From: Paracyclopina nana
Taxonomy: Eukaryota; Arthropoda; Copepoda; Cyclopoida; Cyclopettidae
Direction of reading: 5' to 3'
Length of the DNA: 64,000 bases
Assembly: GCA_019096065.1 (NCBI GenBank)
Contig: JAGUCH010000006.1
Location: 6,468,001-6,532,000 of the forward strand
This document shows positions 24,197-34,428 of the stretch, piece by piece. Position 1 is the first letter of the stretch. Every line of letters begins with the position of its first letter. The translations under genes were made by a program, and so were the position numbers. The notes below the pieces were generated by a model. The model did not search any database. It was not told the DNA's origin and saw only the letters and a program-made list of their open reading frames with translations.

Positions 24197-25072
24197 TTGC
24201 TGAAACCAAATTTTTCTAACCTGGCTCCCTTGATTAGCCAAATTGCCACTAGTGATCGCATCACAAGTTTTGCAAGTGACATTGCTTCCCAATATTCTTG
24301 CCCAAAAAGCATCATCTTGCAGTTTTTCCCTCCATTGCATTGGCTTATAGCACTACTTGTTGGGCAAAATGTAATAGTTCCAGATTAAAGTTATTTTTGC
24401 TGCTGTGAGCACCATGTCGTAGCTTTGTAGTGAATATTTAATTTTCCTAACAGGTGCAACAAGTACTTGTGCAGTACGGAAAACATTGAAGCAATAGCCA
24501 TTGGTGTGGTGTCAGCCATTTTGTTGGTTGTTTCCATAGTAAGCATGGCGTTCAAAGGGAAGAAGGTGATTAGGTAAGTAACTCCTATTTAGTCCTCTGT
24601 TCATCTACACACTCCTTAAGGAATCTGAATTTGAAATTCCTTAGAATACCTTAAGGTATGGAAAAAATTGTTGCAATGAAAAGTGAATCTGTTGCTGACT
24701 GCCACTCTACGAGTTCAGCTTGGGGCCAAGCAGCATTTTTCATGGCAATTTTTGCTATTTTGTCTCATGGCTTTCAGCAGTTCAACATGCTAAAATTGAG
24801 CTACTTTTGAAGCTATATAATCTTTCAATTTAAATTATAAATGCAGAATGTTCAAAAAGCATATCGGTGCAGCGGATGCAGAGGCTCCTGTGGCTTTACC
24901 TTCTGTGGAGGCAAGGATGGCAGAGGTGGCAGGAACAGCAGTGGATGCAACGGCTTTGGAGGCAACGCCAGTAGAGGCTACACCTCATTTTGAGGCTGAT
25001 GACCTCAGTCATCAGGGTGAAGTGCATGACAATATTTCATTTTATTCGCTTAAAGATATCCAAATTCAAAAT
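24197..25072 (+). CDS. 3' exons of a second transposon-encoded membrane protein, 5' end unclear
   Basis: A frame from about 24,197 ends at a donor-like site before 24,380. Clear exons follow: after the acceptor at about 24,453 a Cys-containing segment leads into a single membrane span (AIGVVSAILLVVSIVSMAF), a donor at about 24,573, then a last exon from 24,847 to the stop at 25,070-25,072. The tail is rich in Ala, Glu and Thr with repeated VEA/TAVDAT-like motifs. There is no visible signal peptide or start, so this is a partial gene, a truncated paralogue of the upstream gene, or one whose first exons I missed. The last exon and the span are the firm parts. Confidence 0.5.
24605..24735 (+). 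repeat. Dispersed ~100-bp repeat shared with 37,735-37,820
   Basis: CCTTAAGGTATGGAAAAAAT and GTGAATCTGNTGCTGACTGC occur in the same order and spacing here, in an intron, and inside the foldback insertion of the other retroelement. This suggests a small mobile element. Confidence 0.75.
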
Positions 25073-25387
25073 TGAACTTTGCATTTTTTTAGACAATTCT
25101 TCTTTCAAATTATACAGTGAAAACAAATCTTCAAAAAATCAACAATAAAAAACAAAATTCAGATGTCCAGTGCTGCCAAAAAGTATATCTAATATGTTTC
25201 GTGAAGAAACAATTCAGTTGAGGGTTAAATGGAAAAATATCTCATTAATTGAATCAATTAGCTCCTCTATTTTTTTTTTTTGCTTTCAGGAACCTTAATG
25301 TGGTGTTCATCTATGTCATATTTATTTTTATGAGGTAGCTTATAATAACAAGACAACATCATTTTCATGCTTAGGAGTATTATTTGA

Positions 25388-25724
25388 CCCAAAATTGAGC
25401 GCATTCTGACCACGGATAGCAGAGTTACGGCTGAAAAACCAATATCGTTCATAAACAAGTACCCCAGAGAGTCCGAATTCGGAAAAAAGTCATTAATAAA
25501 AGTTGTAGTCAAATGAGAGCCACACGCAAAAATTCAGCTCATTTGGTCGTCTGGGAGCGGAGAAAAATGGAAGTCTGTCATTTGGCGGAAAATCGAAAAA
25601 TGCCGCTAATAAACATTGTGTGCAATCGAGAGATGAGTGCATGTGCCAAATTTCAGGTCAATCGGCTCACCCACCTCCAAATAAATCACAAATAACCCCA
25701 ATAGCGCTGATATGCTCAGACTCT
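25388..25724 (-). repeat. Right terminal inverted repeat of the DNA transposon
   Basis: It is the inverted match of 11,250-11,592. The retroelement env frame reads into this repeat and stops at 25,606, giving a spurious extended tail. Confidence 0.93.
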
Positions 25725-27411
25725 TTTTGAAGGCATAGGAGTAGACCAAGAGAACCAAGACTAGGGAGATGATGGCAACAATGGCGATGATGATTAATGT
25801 CTCATTCCAAGTTGTGACTGGTTCAAAATGGCTCTTGAGGAAAGCCAGAGAATGTGGGTCGGTTGGAGGTAAAGTGGAGTTGATTTGGTTGAGAGTTTTG
25901 AGAATGTCGTCAGGTGACATATTGTGACCGAGTTGGAGAATTGGGACATTCCATTTGTAGGTTTCCATAGTCTTCTCCACTCTGATTTCAATGCCCCCAA
26001 ACAGTGTGAAATGTGGAAGTTCAACATTGCAACCCTCTTCTAACTTGAAATGATGGAAGTGAAGCAGTTGGCTAGCCTTCGTGGTGCCATTGCTGCATGA
26101 CAGTTGATAGTAGGTCGGATCCTGGGTGAAGGCAGAAAACTCGTTGTTCCCAAATGGGAGAATACAATCGGTAGCCTGTCGTATTGCCAGTTTACAAGTT
26201 TTTAAGGCTTGATTGTGGTCTGCAAGATAGAGGGACATTACGCAGGAAGGATGATTTCTTTTGGCCAGATATGATATATGTGGACAGATATAGTAGTCGT
26301 GCACCTTTTCACACATAGAGATGTCCGTGTGGGATAGCTCAAAGTGTGATCCGGATTCTTCGTGTAGGGCCAACATGTCATGTTCTGGGTGAACTTCTAC
26401 AGTTAGACCTGGTGTGATTTCAATGGGGAAAGGCAAGTAGCGATAGAGTGTCAAAACCTGATCTTCGTTGGTAAGTGGCACATGGACAAGTAGGTTAAAT
26501 CCGTCCACGTCAAAAACTATGGAGGTCTCAAACTGGTAAAGGTAATGGGGGTCGGTAACAATTGGTTGTAAGCCCTTGTTGCGTGCCATCTTAGCGACAA
26601 CTTTTAATGAGCTGGAGGCTTCCTCGTAAGAGAGTAAGCCGTGGGCAAGTCTGTGTCGGGCACCGGCAGCTGCTGCAGCAACATATAGGTCAAGCTTATT
26701 TTCAATCAAGCTAAGGATGTGATCAGATTGCATGGCTAGTACGGCGACTTCTATTTCTAGCTGGTTCTTGCTTACCAGGTTAGAAACAGCAGACAAGGCT
26801 TCCTTCAGTTTAGCAATGTCTACCCGGTTTAAGCGGACGTTTTCGTTAGTCTTGCCCAGGAGGTGTATTATCTTGTCCTGGCGGAAACCCAGTTTGTTGA
26901 TGTTTCTGGCAAGGTTGTCCATCTTCCCCTGGTCTAGTAACCCAAATAAGGTTGATCAAATGCCCAGACCAGCGAGGCCTGCTAAGAGGACACCAAGGAA
27001 ACGTTTCTGTCTGGGGCCTTGGTTGTTCTCTGCATAAAGGGTATAGAAGCTAACAACATCATTGTACTTCAATTCCATTCGGCGAGTGCGTTCATTGACA
27101 AGATCTCTGAGAGTTTGGAGAACTGAGTCATTTGCTTTAGAAGTGGCGGCGCTTGAAATGAGGAGCTGGAGGTTCAGAGCTACTGAAAAGTATTCCTTGA
27201 GGTTATGAAGATTGACATTTATGTAGATATGGCCATAATGGACGGAGACCATGGCTTTGCCAGCCCTTTGGAATCCATAGTGGGACCAGTCTGTATTGGA
27301 AGTTTTGATTAAAAGCTGAGTTGTGGGGTTCTGCGTTTCAGCCAATCCCCTCCCTGTGGCCACAAAGTCTGCGACAAGTTGCAGAGCGATAAAGTATAGG
27401 TGCAGGTTCAT
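25725..27411 (-). pseudogene. env: Retroviral-type envelope gene, broken
   Basis: It starts with an ATG that overlaps the pol stop. The first part carries a signal-peptide-like N-terminus, then a surface subunit ending in a furin-type site (RQKR), followed by a Gly/Ala/Leu-rich fusion-peptide-like stretch. The second part has heptad-rich helices, several Cys and N-glycosylation sites, and a long membrane span (residues about 570-595 of the whole) near the C-terminus. Two breaks are visible: an in-frame TGA at 26,956-26,958 within the fusion-peptide region, and the transposon insertion at 25,724 in the cytoplasmic tail. The organisation is that of errantivirus-like Env (class I or baculovirus F-like). 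The copy cannot make a full-length protein without readthrough. Confidence 0.82.
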
Positions 27412-30400
27412 TTTCTCTTCGCGTATTTCTTGTATTCAACTGGTCTGGAAGGTAAAACTGGATCTTGTACCTCGATATTCTTTGCAGCCGCAGCTCTACG
27501 TGTGGTAGCGGGTTGTTCGGTGGGAGCAGGAGCCTTCTTATAGGAACGGGTTTGGCGTTGTGCTTCAGGGTCGAGGGAAACAACCAGGTTGCCTAGCTCA
27601 GTACCAAAATCAGATAATGGTGAAATACCTTGCCGTAACCGCTGAAACAGCCCCGTGGGTTGACTCTCAGGAATAGATTCCGGGCTCGGCGGTTCTTCTT
27701 TAATGTTAGGCCGAGTAAAGTCAGATGTAGAGGGCTGATCAGTATTATCAGTTTTGATTGGGATGGGTTGTGGAGGAGGTGCCAGCGGGTTAAGAATGGT
27801 GATGTCGTCGTCTTCAATCCTTATATAGCCAGACTTTGTCTCTGAGGCGTGCGTTTCTTTTTCTTCTGCACGAGTTGCGACGTCTGGGCTTGGGTTGTCG
27901 GGCAAGGCACTTGAGTGAGTAGGCCCAGGCATGTTGGCTGCAGATTTGCAAATTCGCAATCTGTCTTTGTGCACATATCTCGTTTTCTTGGTCTGCATGT
28001 GCTGGATGAGCGCATTCTCATTTTGCAGACCCACAATAACATACATGCCTTCCCAAGGTGAATTAATTTTAGGGTTAATCTTGCGTAATTCAGGTCTGTG
28101 TAGCCACACTAGCATACCTTCCCTAAAGTCTTCTTGTTTTACCTTGGCATTGTGCTGTGCAGTGTACAACTCCTTGTAGTGAATGTTGTTTTCTGCGGCC
28201 ACTCGTCGCGCAATTTGGAGACGTTTTCCAATTTCGTCTTTGTAGCTATCACCGTAATACTTGTGGTCTACCACATTTGGATCCATGTATGGGGTCCTGG
28301 GGTGTACCCCAAACAGAAGGAAGAACGGGCTCATTTTCGTTGCTTTACTAACGCCCACATTGTAGCTCAGTTGCAATGCTGGTAACATTTCTTCCCAGTC
28401 AAGCGTCGAATCCAAGTCTAGCATTTTCTGCAAATAGCTAATGATATGCTTATTAATTACTTCAGCCGCGGCGTTAGTTTGGGGGTGTCTGGGGCTAGTT
28501 TTCTTCTTATCAATTTGCAGTAGCGAGAACAGTTCATCATTGACCTTTGCTGTAAATTCCTTACCACCTTCGGTTACCAAAACGCATGGTGATCCATAGC
28601 GCGAAATCCACCTGTTGAAAATGCCTCGGCTAACTGTCTCTGGAGTCTTGTCTGGCAATGCCACAAATTCGGCATATTTTGTGAAAGCATCCGTGATGAC
28701 TAGGATAAACTTCTTTTGTCTACCTGATGTTCGTAGTGGTCCGAAGAGATCACAGTGCACTCGTTCAAACGGCCCTCTAGGTTGTGATAGCGGGTTTAAG
28801 GGAGTGTTGAGGTGTTGTGACTTTAGCTTGCTTTTGTCACATTTCCAGCATGAGCCAATGTATTCTTCCACGTCGGCCACCATCTTTGGCCAGAAATATT
28901 GTTCTCGTATTCGTTCACACGTTTTGTAAACTCCTTTATGGCCAACGGCAGCATGAGCAGCACTAATGATGTCAGCCTGGCATATAGCAGGTGCACAAAT
29001 AACCCGGCGGCCTAGTTGTCCAATTGTTATCAGCAAGATGTCATCTTTGAGTTCACAATGTCTGGCATATCTATTCACAATTCGCTTCAGTTTGGGAGTA
29101 GATGGCATCAAATTGGTCTTGATCTTGGCGATCAGAGCGGAAAGCACCGTGTCTGAATTCTGCAGCTGCTTCATGACTTCCAAATCCTCTAAGGCTTCTG
29201 TAGAGACCCCATACACACAGGCGTTGATTTGGCGCAAGGCCTTGGGCACATTTCTAGAACAAAAGTCAGCAGGATTTTTGTCACCTGGACAATATTGGAC
29301 CGTAAATGAATGCTGTATCATGAGGTCCTGGAGGCGAGAAAGCGTGCGAGTATGGGTCTTGTTGAGCTTCTCCAAGGGTTTGTGATCACTGTACAATGTG
29401 AACTTGGTTCCAGTAAGGTAGACAGCATAGTGTTCAATTGCCCAGGTGCAAGCCAATAGTTCGAGTAGATAAGGTGTGTAGTTCTTCTCGGGCTTTAGGA
29501 GACTCCTTGATGCATACTTGATTACTCTTGGCTCGTTGGTTGGGTACTGGATCAACACATCACCCAGTCCACCATCCAAACTTTTTTCCACAGTGCCTTG
29601 GGAAGCAGCCACATATAAATGGTAGTCGAGCTCGGGCTTGGGGTAAGCCAACACAGGCTCACTACACAAAAGCTCCTTCAATTTCTGAAAAGATTGTAAG
29701 GCTTGAGGGGGCAGAGGGCCAGAGCGCCAGCTTGAGTCCTTGCAGGTTAACTGTGATAACGCATGTGAGTGCTTGCTAAACCTTGGAATGCAGGACCGAA
29801 AGAAATTGCATAGTCCCAGAAATTGCCTTATCTCACGGACAGTGGTAGGTGGAGGAGCATCTTCTATGGCTTGTAATTTCCTCTTATTGGGTTGGTAACC
29901 CGTAGGTGTTAAGGTGAAGCCTAGATAAGTGCACTCAGTAGTTCCAAAGGAGCACTTGGGGAGGTTGATTTTCAGATTTGCTCTCCGAAGCTGCGCAAAG
30001 CATTCCTCCAAACCTGCAATCATGTCGTTGTGATCAGTTCCCTTGACTAAAATATCATCCAAATAAAGCAAAACTCGCTTGGGAGTCAGGTGTTCAAACA
30101 CTTTCATCATCATACGCTGAAATGATAGGGGCATGTTGCAAAGTCCAAACGGTGCCCTGCAGTATTGAAATTGGCCTCTTCCAGGGATAGTAAAAGCAGT
30201 CAAATGTTTGGACGATTCATCCATTTGCATTTGGTGAAAACCATTGTGGAGGTCTAATTGTGAGAAAAGTTGGGTTCCTGACCTTCCAATGTCATCGATG
30301 CATTCGGAGATGAGTGGGAGGCGATAGCTTGATGGCTCTGTTTTGGCATTCAGGCCTCTATAATCAATCACTGGTCTCCAGCCTGTCTGTCCATCTGGTA

Positions 30401-31121
30401 GTTTTCTTGGGACACAGAATATTGAGGAATTCCATTCGGAGTCAGATGGCTCAATGATTCCCATTTTAAGCCATTCGTCAACACTTTCACTGATGTGCTC
30501 CAAATGTTTCTGAGGGATCGGAAATTGTTTGTTGAACACTGGGTTCTTGTTAGTCAGATTGATCTTGTGCTTCATTAGTGTACATTTACCCAAGTCATAT
30601 TCTGAAATGGAAATAACGTCAGAATTGTTTAAGAGCAGTTTTAAATAATTCTGATGCTCATTAGGAGTCAAGTGGTCAAGTCTGGCATGCTTGTTAATAT
30701 ACTCCTTCACCATGGGATCATGCCTAGGTGGCTGTCCCGAAGTAGAAATGCTGGAAACACAAGCAAATGCATCATTAAACGGTACAAAATCGGATAAATC
30801 AATGTTGACGAGTTCACCAATTTTTAGCCCCTTCTTCAGTGTAGCGGGCTCCAATCCAGGGTTGGTGATTTTCACAGTAGCGATTCCAAAGTCGTCTGTT
30901 CGAAGAAGGCAATCGTCTGCGCACACCATGGAATCCTCGTAATTTCTGAGTTTGAAACATCCTTCAAAATTAGGTTGTCGTTTGCGTTCTTCATCAGTAA
31001 TTAACAGTTGCAACGCTTCTGGCAGGCAAAAAAGTGTCATTGTGGACGACAGCAGCAGTTGGCAAGGTTTTCTTGTAGTGAATGGCCATAGAGATGGGGT
31101 CGTAGTGTAAACCAGCAGCAT
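27408..31121 (-). CDS. pol: Pol: reverse transcriptase, RNase H, integrase
   Basis: RT motifs are complete: FSQLDLHNGFHQ with the first Asp, and YLDDILV at the active site. The RNase H domain follows, but the usual first acidic residue region reads YVAAS instead of a TDAS-type motif, with a short insertion. Integrase has the HHCC zinc domain (VGHKGVYKTC…C..C), first Asp in VHCDLFGPL, a VTEGGKEF motif where the family normally has Asp, and Glu in AAAEVINKH. So the second integrase catalytic residue is Glu here and activity is doubtful. A Pro/Ser-rich acidic tail of about 170 residues ends at the env start. The N-terminal part is joined to the protease frame by a frameshift near 31,000-31,120. 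Confidence 0.88.
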   Translation of the reverse strand: MLLVYTTTPSLWPFTTRKPCQLLLSSTMTLFCLPEALQLLITDEERKRQPNFEGCFKLRNYEDSMVCADDCLLRTDDFGIATVKITNPGLEPATLKKGLKIGELVNIDLSDFVPFNDAFACVSSISTSGQPPRHDPMVKEYINKHARLDHLTPNEHQNYLKLLLNNSDVISISEYDLGKCTLMKHKINLTNKNPVFNKQFPIPQKHLEHISESVDEWLKMGIIEPSDSEWNSSIFCVPRKLPDGQTGWRPVIDYRGLNAKTEPSSYRLPLISECIDDIGRSGTQLFSQLDLHNGFHQMQMDESSKHLTAFTIPGRGQFQYCRAPFGLCNMPLSFQRMMMKVFEHLTPKRVLLYLDDILVKGTDHNDMIAGLEECFAQLRRANLKINLPKCSFGTTECTYLGFTLTPTGYQPNKRKLQAIEDAPPPTTVREIRQFLGLCNFFRSCIPRFSKHSHALSQLTCKDSSWRSGPLPPQALQSFQKLKELLCSEPVLAYPKPELDYHLYVAASQGTVEKSLDGGLGDVLIQYPTNEPRVIKYASRSLLKPEKNYTPYLLELLACTWAIEHYAVYLTGTKFTLYSDHKPLEKLNKTHTRTLSRLQDLMIQHSFTVQYCPGDKNPADFCSRNVPKALRQINACVYGVSTEALEDLEVMKQLQNSDTVLSALIAKIKTNLMPSTPKLKRIVNRYARHCELKDDILLITIGQLGRRVICAPAICQADIISAAHAAVGHKGVYKTCERIREQYFWPKMVADVEEYIGSCWKCDKSKLKSQHLNTPLNPLSQPRGPFERVHCDLFGPLRTSGRQKKFILVITDAFTKYAEFVALPDKTPETVSRGIFNRWISRYGSPCVLVTEGGKEFTAKVNDELFSLLQIDKKKTSPRHPQTNAAAEVINKHIISYLQKMLDLDSTLDWEEMLPALQLSYNVGVSKATKMSPFFLLFGVHPRTPYMDPNVVDHKYYGDSYKDEIGKRLQIARRVAAENNIHYKELYTAQHNAKVKQEDFREGMLVWLHRPELRKINPKINSPWEGMYVIVGLQNENALIQHMQTKKTRYVHKDRLRICKSAANMPGPTHSSALPDNPSPDVATRAEEKETHASETKSGYIRIEDDDITILNPLAPPPQPIPIKTDNTDQPSTSDFTRPNIKEEPPSPESIPESQPTGLFQRLRQGISPLSDFGTELGNLVVSLDPEAQRQTRSYKKAPAPTEQPATTRRAAAAKNIEVQDPVLPSRPVEYKKYAKRK

Positions 31122-31515
31122 GGATAATGTCTACCCCCAGGATACCTTCTACATTTAAGGAGTCACAAACATAAAAGTCGCACAGAGTTTGTTTTCCTTT
31201 GATGTCACATGGCAGCTGATAAAGTCCAAGTATTCGCAGCGGCGTACCGGACGCACAGGTAGCTCTTAGCGGGGATGCAGTGAGCACTTTTTGAGGCCTT
31301 TTGTCAAGGGGAATCTTTCTAAAGGCAGTGCGTGACAACAAGCTGATATTAGCACCGGTATCGTAAAGGCAGTTGAAGTTAGCTCCGTGGCAAGTTACAG
31401 TCAAAAATGGCCGTTTATTGGTATTAGGTCGACTTACAGTCATGGTTGTGAAGTATGAGAGTAGCATCGAGAATGTTGAAGCGACCAGACCAGGGCGGCG
31501 TGTCGGCTGGAGCAC
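30994..31515 (-). CDS. Retropepsin (protease) frame of pol
   Basis: A 173-codon frame with the aspartic protease motif LYDTGANISLL and a second conserved LGVDII segment. It is in a different frame from both gag (ends 31,527) and the RT frame (starts within 31,121). The gag-to-protease step could be programmed. The protease-to-RT shift lies inside the conserved linker, so it may be a degenerative indel. Confidence 0.8.
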   Translation of the reverse strand: MLQPTRRPGLVASTFSMLLSYFTTMTVSRPNTNKRPFLTVTCHGANFNCLYDTGANISLLSRTAFRKIPLDKRPQKVLTASPLRATCASGTPLRILGLYQLPCDIKGKQTLCDFYVCDSLNVEGILGVDIIHAAGLHYDPISMAIHYKKTLPTAAVVHNDTFLPARSVATVNY

Positions 31516-31526
31516 GGGACGGCCGC

Positions 31527-32615
31527 CTACCAGTTTAAATCACCTTGAACTTCATGAGCTTGCTTCCCTTCACTGGCCCTCTTGCTTCCAGGCTTGGGTT
31601 TATATATATTGTTCTTCTGATCTCTCTTTCTGCTGAAACACTCTGTCTCTCGGTGGCCTGGAATGTCGCAGTACCAGCACTTGAGGCGATTAGCCTGGGA
31701 GGTCCTAGGTGGTCGGCGTTCCCCAAGGCGACCTTTGACAAGGTCAATGAATTTCTCCACTGTATTTTCGAGGCTCTCTTGATTCTTGGGTTGGGCCGGT
31801 TGATCTTCTTTCTCTTGAACGTTGATGGCATTAACCTCTGGTGGTGGTACTGAAGCCTTCTTGTCATTGGAAAATGAAGCTTCCACTCTTGATGCGAAGC
31901 CAACTATATCTTCCAATTTGGTGTATTCTTGGACCACAACCTGCGACTTAATGGTCTTGATGAGCCCGTGTACAAATCGGCGCTTCACCATAAATTGGTA
32001 GGCCTCATTCTTGGCCAATTCCTGGACCTTTGGCAGTTTTCCCGCGGCAACCAGAGTGGTGGGGGCGTTCTCCAAAGGTGAGAAGTTCTCCATTAAGGTC
32101 AGGGTCCCAGTTTTGACCCTATCAAAGAAGTCCTTGACTGTCTCATTAGGCTCCTGTACCAAGGAGTCTTCAATTGCAGATTCTTCAGCCAAGGTGCACA
32201 CATGGTGGAAACGAGCAAGAAAAATCTTCTTCAATCCATCGGGCCCCTCCCAATTGGAGGGCGTCCGCTTCTCCTCTGCCAAAATATTATACCACTGACC
32301 TGATTTGCCTTTCAAGGCCAAAGCTGCATAACTTGCAGTGGCTTCATCACTCCAGCGGGGTTGTTCAGCAGCAGCAGCCCCCTGGTTGACAATTGTACAC
32401 AGGTGATCTATGCGTGTCACCCAGGCTCGAGGTCCAAGCTTGTCTGTTGCTCGATCTCCAGAAAACTCAGGCAAATCAATTGCCTTAATTGCCCTGTTGG
32501 CCATGGCAGTAGTCCTGTGACTGCCCAAACAATCCAAATTGCCCGCAGGCTCCTCTTGATTACCAGGTACCTCTGGTACGTCTTCTTCACCTGCAACTCG
32601 TCCTGAGGCAGGCAT
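31527..32615 (-). CDS. gag: Gag of the env-bearing retroelement
   Basis: A 362-residue protein. The capsid-like part has the Ty3/gypsy pattern (Phe-Ser-Gly-Asp near the start, then Trp-containing helices and a VKDFFDRV segment). The C-terminus has one CCHC knuckle (CWYCDIPGHRETEC) in a basic context. The start is the first ATG after the LTR and primer region. It is intact. Confidence 0.85.
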   Translation of the reverse strand: MPASGRVAGEEDVPEVPGNQEEPAGNLDCLGSHRTTAMANRAIKAIDLPEFSGDRATDKLGPRAWVTRIDHLCTIVNQGAAAAEQPRWSDEATASYAALALKGKSGQWYNILAEEKRTPSNWEGPDGLKKIFLARFHHVCTLAEESAIEDSLVQEPNETVKDFFDRVKTGTLTLMENFSPLENAPTTLVAAGKLPKVQELAKNEAYQFMVKRRFVHGLIKTIKSQVVVQEYTKLEDIVGFASRVEASFSNDKKASVPPPEVNAINVQEKEDQPAQPKNQESLENTVEKFIDLVKGRLGERRPPRTSQANRLKCWYCDIPGHRETECFSRKRDQKNNIYKPKPGSKRASEGKQAHEVQGDLNW

Positions 32616-32731
32616 AAAAACTGACTATATTCCGGCACAAATTCTGCTCTTTTGCAAGCAAGCAAAAAGGGCAGAGTCCCTCCCCCAGGTTAAAAACGAG
32701 GACGTGAGGTCGAAAAACCAGATGCCACCAA

Positions 32732-32959
32732 TAATGGATCCTGGACTTCCCAAGATCCTAGGCGAGCCGGAATGAGCACAACTTGCTAGCTCAAAGTCAG
32801 TATCAAATCTGTCTCTTTATTGCAGTACTCGCGCTTATATATCTGTCGCACAAGGTTACGGCACTATACTAAGAGTGTGTGTTGTTAGGCGGAAGGAGGA
32901 AAAGGGTTAGTCGCGTAGTTATGTAAAAGAGTAATTTTCAGAAAGTCAAAAGTACAATA
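32732..32959 (-). repeat. 5' LTR of the env-bearing retroelement
   Basis: It pairs with 10,917-11,152. On the minus strand the LTR ends …GGATCCATTA and is followed by TTGGTGGCATCTGG, the likely primer-binding site (about 32,715-32,731). I could not assign the primer tRNA. Confidence 0.9.
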
Positions 32960-34428
32960 AAGCTACTCAGTGCATTCGAGGATCGCGAAAAGAATTGCGA
33001 TGAAACAGTGCAAGACAAGTAAGGTGGCACTAGTTTTATTTCCCCATAAGGGAGGTGGAGCCGGGGGCTACATGGGGAGGGCCGGGTGCCGCCGCGCCGC
33101 TCCCCATTTGAATTTGGACGGCCCTGCAAAGTACAAAAGTGATGTTAGAGTGGTAATGATGGACATTAAGATCAACACACTTACTAAACCATGCCCTCAA
33201 GGGGGTCCTCAGTCTCGGGGATCCCGAGAAGGCTGAGGATCCATCGGGTGACCCTGGGGAGCTCGTCAGGCTCGGCCCAAAACCGGCTGACAAGCCGATA
33301 CAGCCCCCGGGGCTTGGCCCTGGTTACCCAGACCAACCCCGGGAGCACCACCCCGTAATAGGTGGCCGCTGCTGCCACGTTTATGGCGACGCCCTAGAGG
33401 ATCTCTTTGACCTAAAATTGGAGCGTAAATAGCCACAATAATTGCTGGCTGATTTATTGTTCACTTACGACGCCATCCCCCTGGCAGGGAAGGCTTTGGG
33501 GCCCCGCTGGCTGGTCCACGGGGTTCTGGGGCAGCAGAACCGCGGGCTCGGCCGCGGCCTGCTCCCCGTTGAGGGGCAGGAGGACGGGGGCGTCCGTGGT
33601 TGCTGCCACTGCTGCTGTTGTAAGTCTATTGGACTGTGAAACAAGAAAGTCTCGTAAATTTAATCACGATTGCACTGGAATCCAAGGATTTGTTGCTGAC
33701 TTACGAAAAAGTTGTCCATAAATGGAGCCATTTTTGGACTAATGATGAAAAACAATCAACATTTTGGTGTGGTTACGCCCGTTGTGGACAAAAGCGATTC
33801 GAAATAGCCAGATTCCTGGTGGTCAAGGCCACTGCAAGGAAGTAACGCTAAAGATTGTAGCCAATCTACTAGACTGCTGCCACTAATGTACCTGACGTGG
33901 AGAAATTTTTCGTTATAAAAACAAGATATCAAGAGCATGAGTGCTTTTATTAGAATATTGATTTTCTGACACTGTGAAATACAATAACAATAACACAGCG
34001 TTTTGAAAAATAAGCTCATTTTGATGCTTATTGAGGCGGACTAAGCAATGAACACTAGTTCGTGGTCTAGACATCAGTGCCAGCGTTGGCCCCTGAATCC
34101 AGAATCTTGTGGACCACGGCCCTCGAAGTCATGGGAGTGTCCACGATTAAGTGGCTCAAGGTTCGCTGCCTTTGGGCGCGTCTGCGCTGGGCACGTCGCC
34201 TGCCCTCAGGCTCATCCTGCAAAAGTAAGAGTCAGGATTAAAAAACTGCGTGGCGTACTTGAGTGGAATTAATTGCTACTTGTTATGCTATTAGACTCCA
34301 GAAAGGACTTACACTTCGTGGAGGTCGAGGCAGCTCGTAAATATGATCCAAGTCTGACATGATCGAGGGGTGACGAGGCAGAGTGGTGACCCGAAAGGGT
34401 TGGACTGCGCCGCAAACAACGTACAGAC
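32960..34428. repeat. Left arm of the palindrome, middle block (gene 4 and the 3' part of gene 3)
   Basis: It is the inverted match of about 55,300-56,960 in the right arm, exon for exon. It is bounded by the target duplications of two retroelements (AAGC at 32,960-32,963 and CAGAC at 34,424-34,428). Confidence 0.85.
33184..33731 (-). CDS. Gene 4, left copy: small membrane-associated protein, 3 exons, intact
   Basis: Exons 33731-33705 (MAPFMDNFF), 33633-33469 and 33393-33184 keep frame and give 133 residues. Exon 2 is Ala/Thr/Pro/Gln-rich. Exon 3 starts with a hydrophobic stretch (INVAAAATYYGVVLPGLVWV) that could span or line a membrane, then a basic and acidic tail. Splice sites and the reading frame are conserved in the right copy, which argues for real coding. 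A GTAAGT-like site follows the stop codon, so an intron in the 3' untranslated region is likely. AATAAA lies at about 33,040. The family is unknown to me. The high GC content differs from the AT-rich surroundings. Confidence 0.72.

Larger units (their letters stand above)
11250..25724. mobile_element. 14.5 kb DNA transposon with long TIRs, transposase-USP gene and membrane-protein genes
   Basis: Inverted repeats of about 340 bp end at AGAGTCTGAGC (11,250) and its complement (25,724). Between them are a 14-exon minus-strand transposase-deubiquitinase gene (11,944-19,146), a 6-exon plus-strand membrane-protein gene (19,915-21,295) and the 3' part of a second one (24,197-25,072). The element sits in the cytoplasmic-tail region of the retroelement env; frame and sequence resume on the other side. 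I find no clear target duplication: the flanks are …ATGCGAAA and TTTTGAAGG. It is far larger than typical DDE transposons. It is not a Polinton, since no polymerase B, capsid or packaging genes are present. Confidence 0.85.
10917..32959 (-). mobile_element. env-bearing Ty3/gypsy retroelement (7.6 kb) split by a nested DNA transposon
   Basis: LTRs of 236 bp (10,917-11,152, 3') and 228 bp (32,732-32,959, 5') flank minus-strand gag, protease, pol and env. The target duplication is AAGC (10,913-10,916 and 32,960-32,963). Joining the outer flanks at this site restores alignment with the uninterrupted right arm near 56,950, which confirms the insertion. env is broken at 25,724 by the nested transposon and its 3' remainder lies at 11,162-11,249. 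An errantivirus-like layout (gag, pol, env with env overlapping the pol stop) is clear. The copy is defective. Confidence 0.9.

Noticed and set aside
11250-25724. Polinton/Maverick element
   Set aside because: Large size, long inverted repeats and AG at the ends fit, but there is no DNA polymerase B, retroviral-type integrase, packaging ATPase, protease or capsid gene, and no 6-bp target duplication.
25267-25725. Extension of env through 25,606 and the minus-strand frame at 25,267-25,512
   Set aside because: Both lie in the transposon's inverted repeat, not in retroelement sequence.
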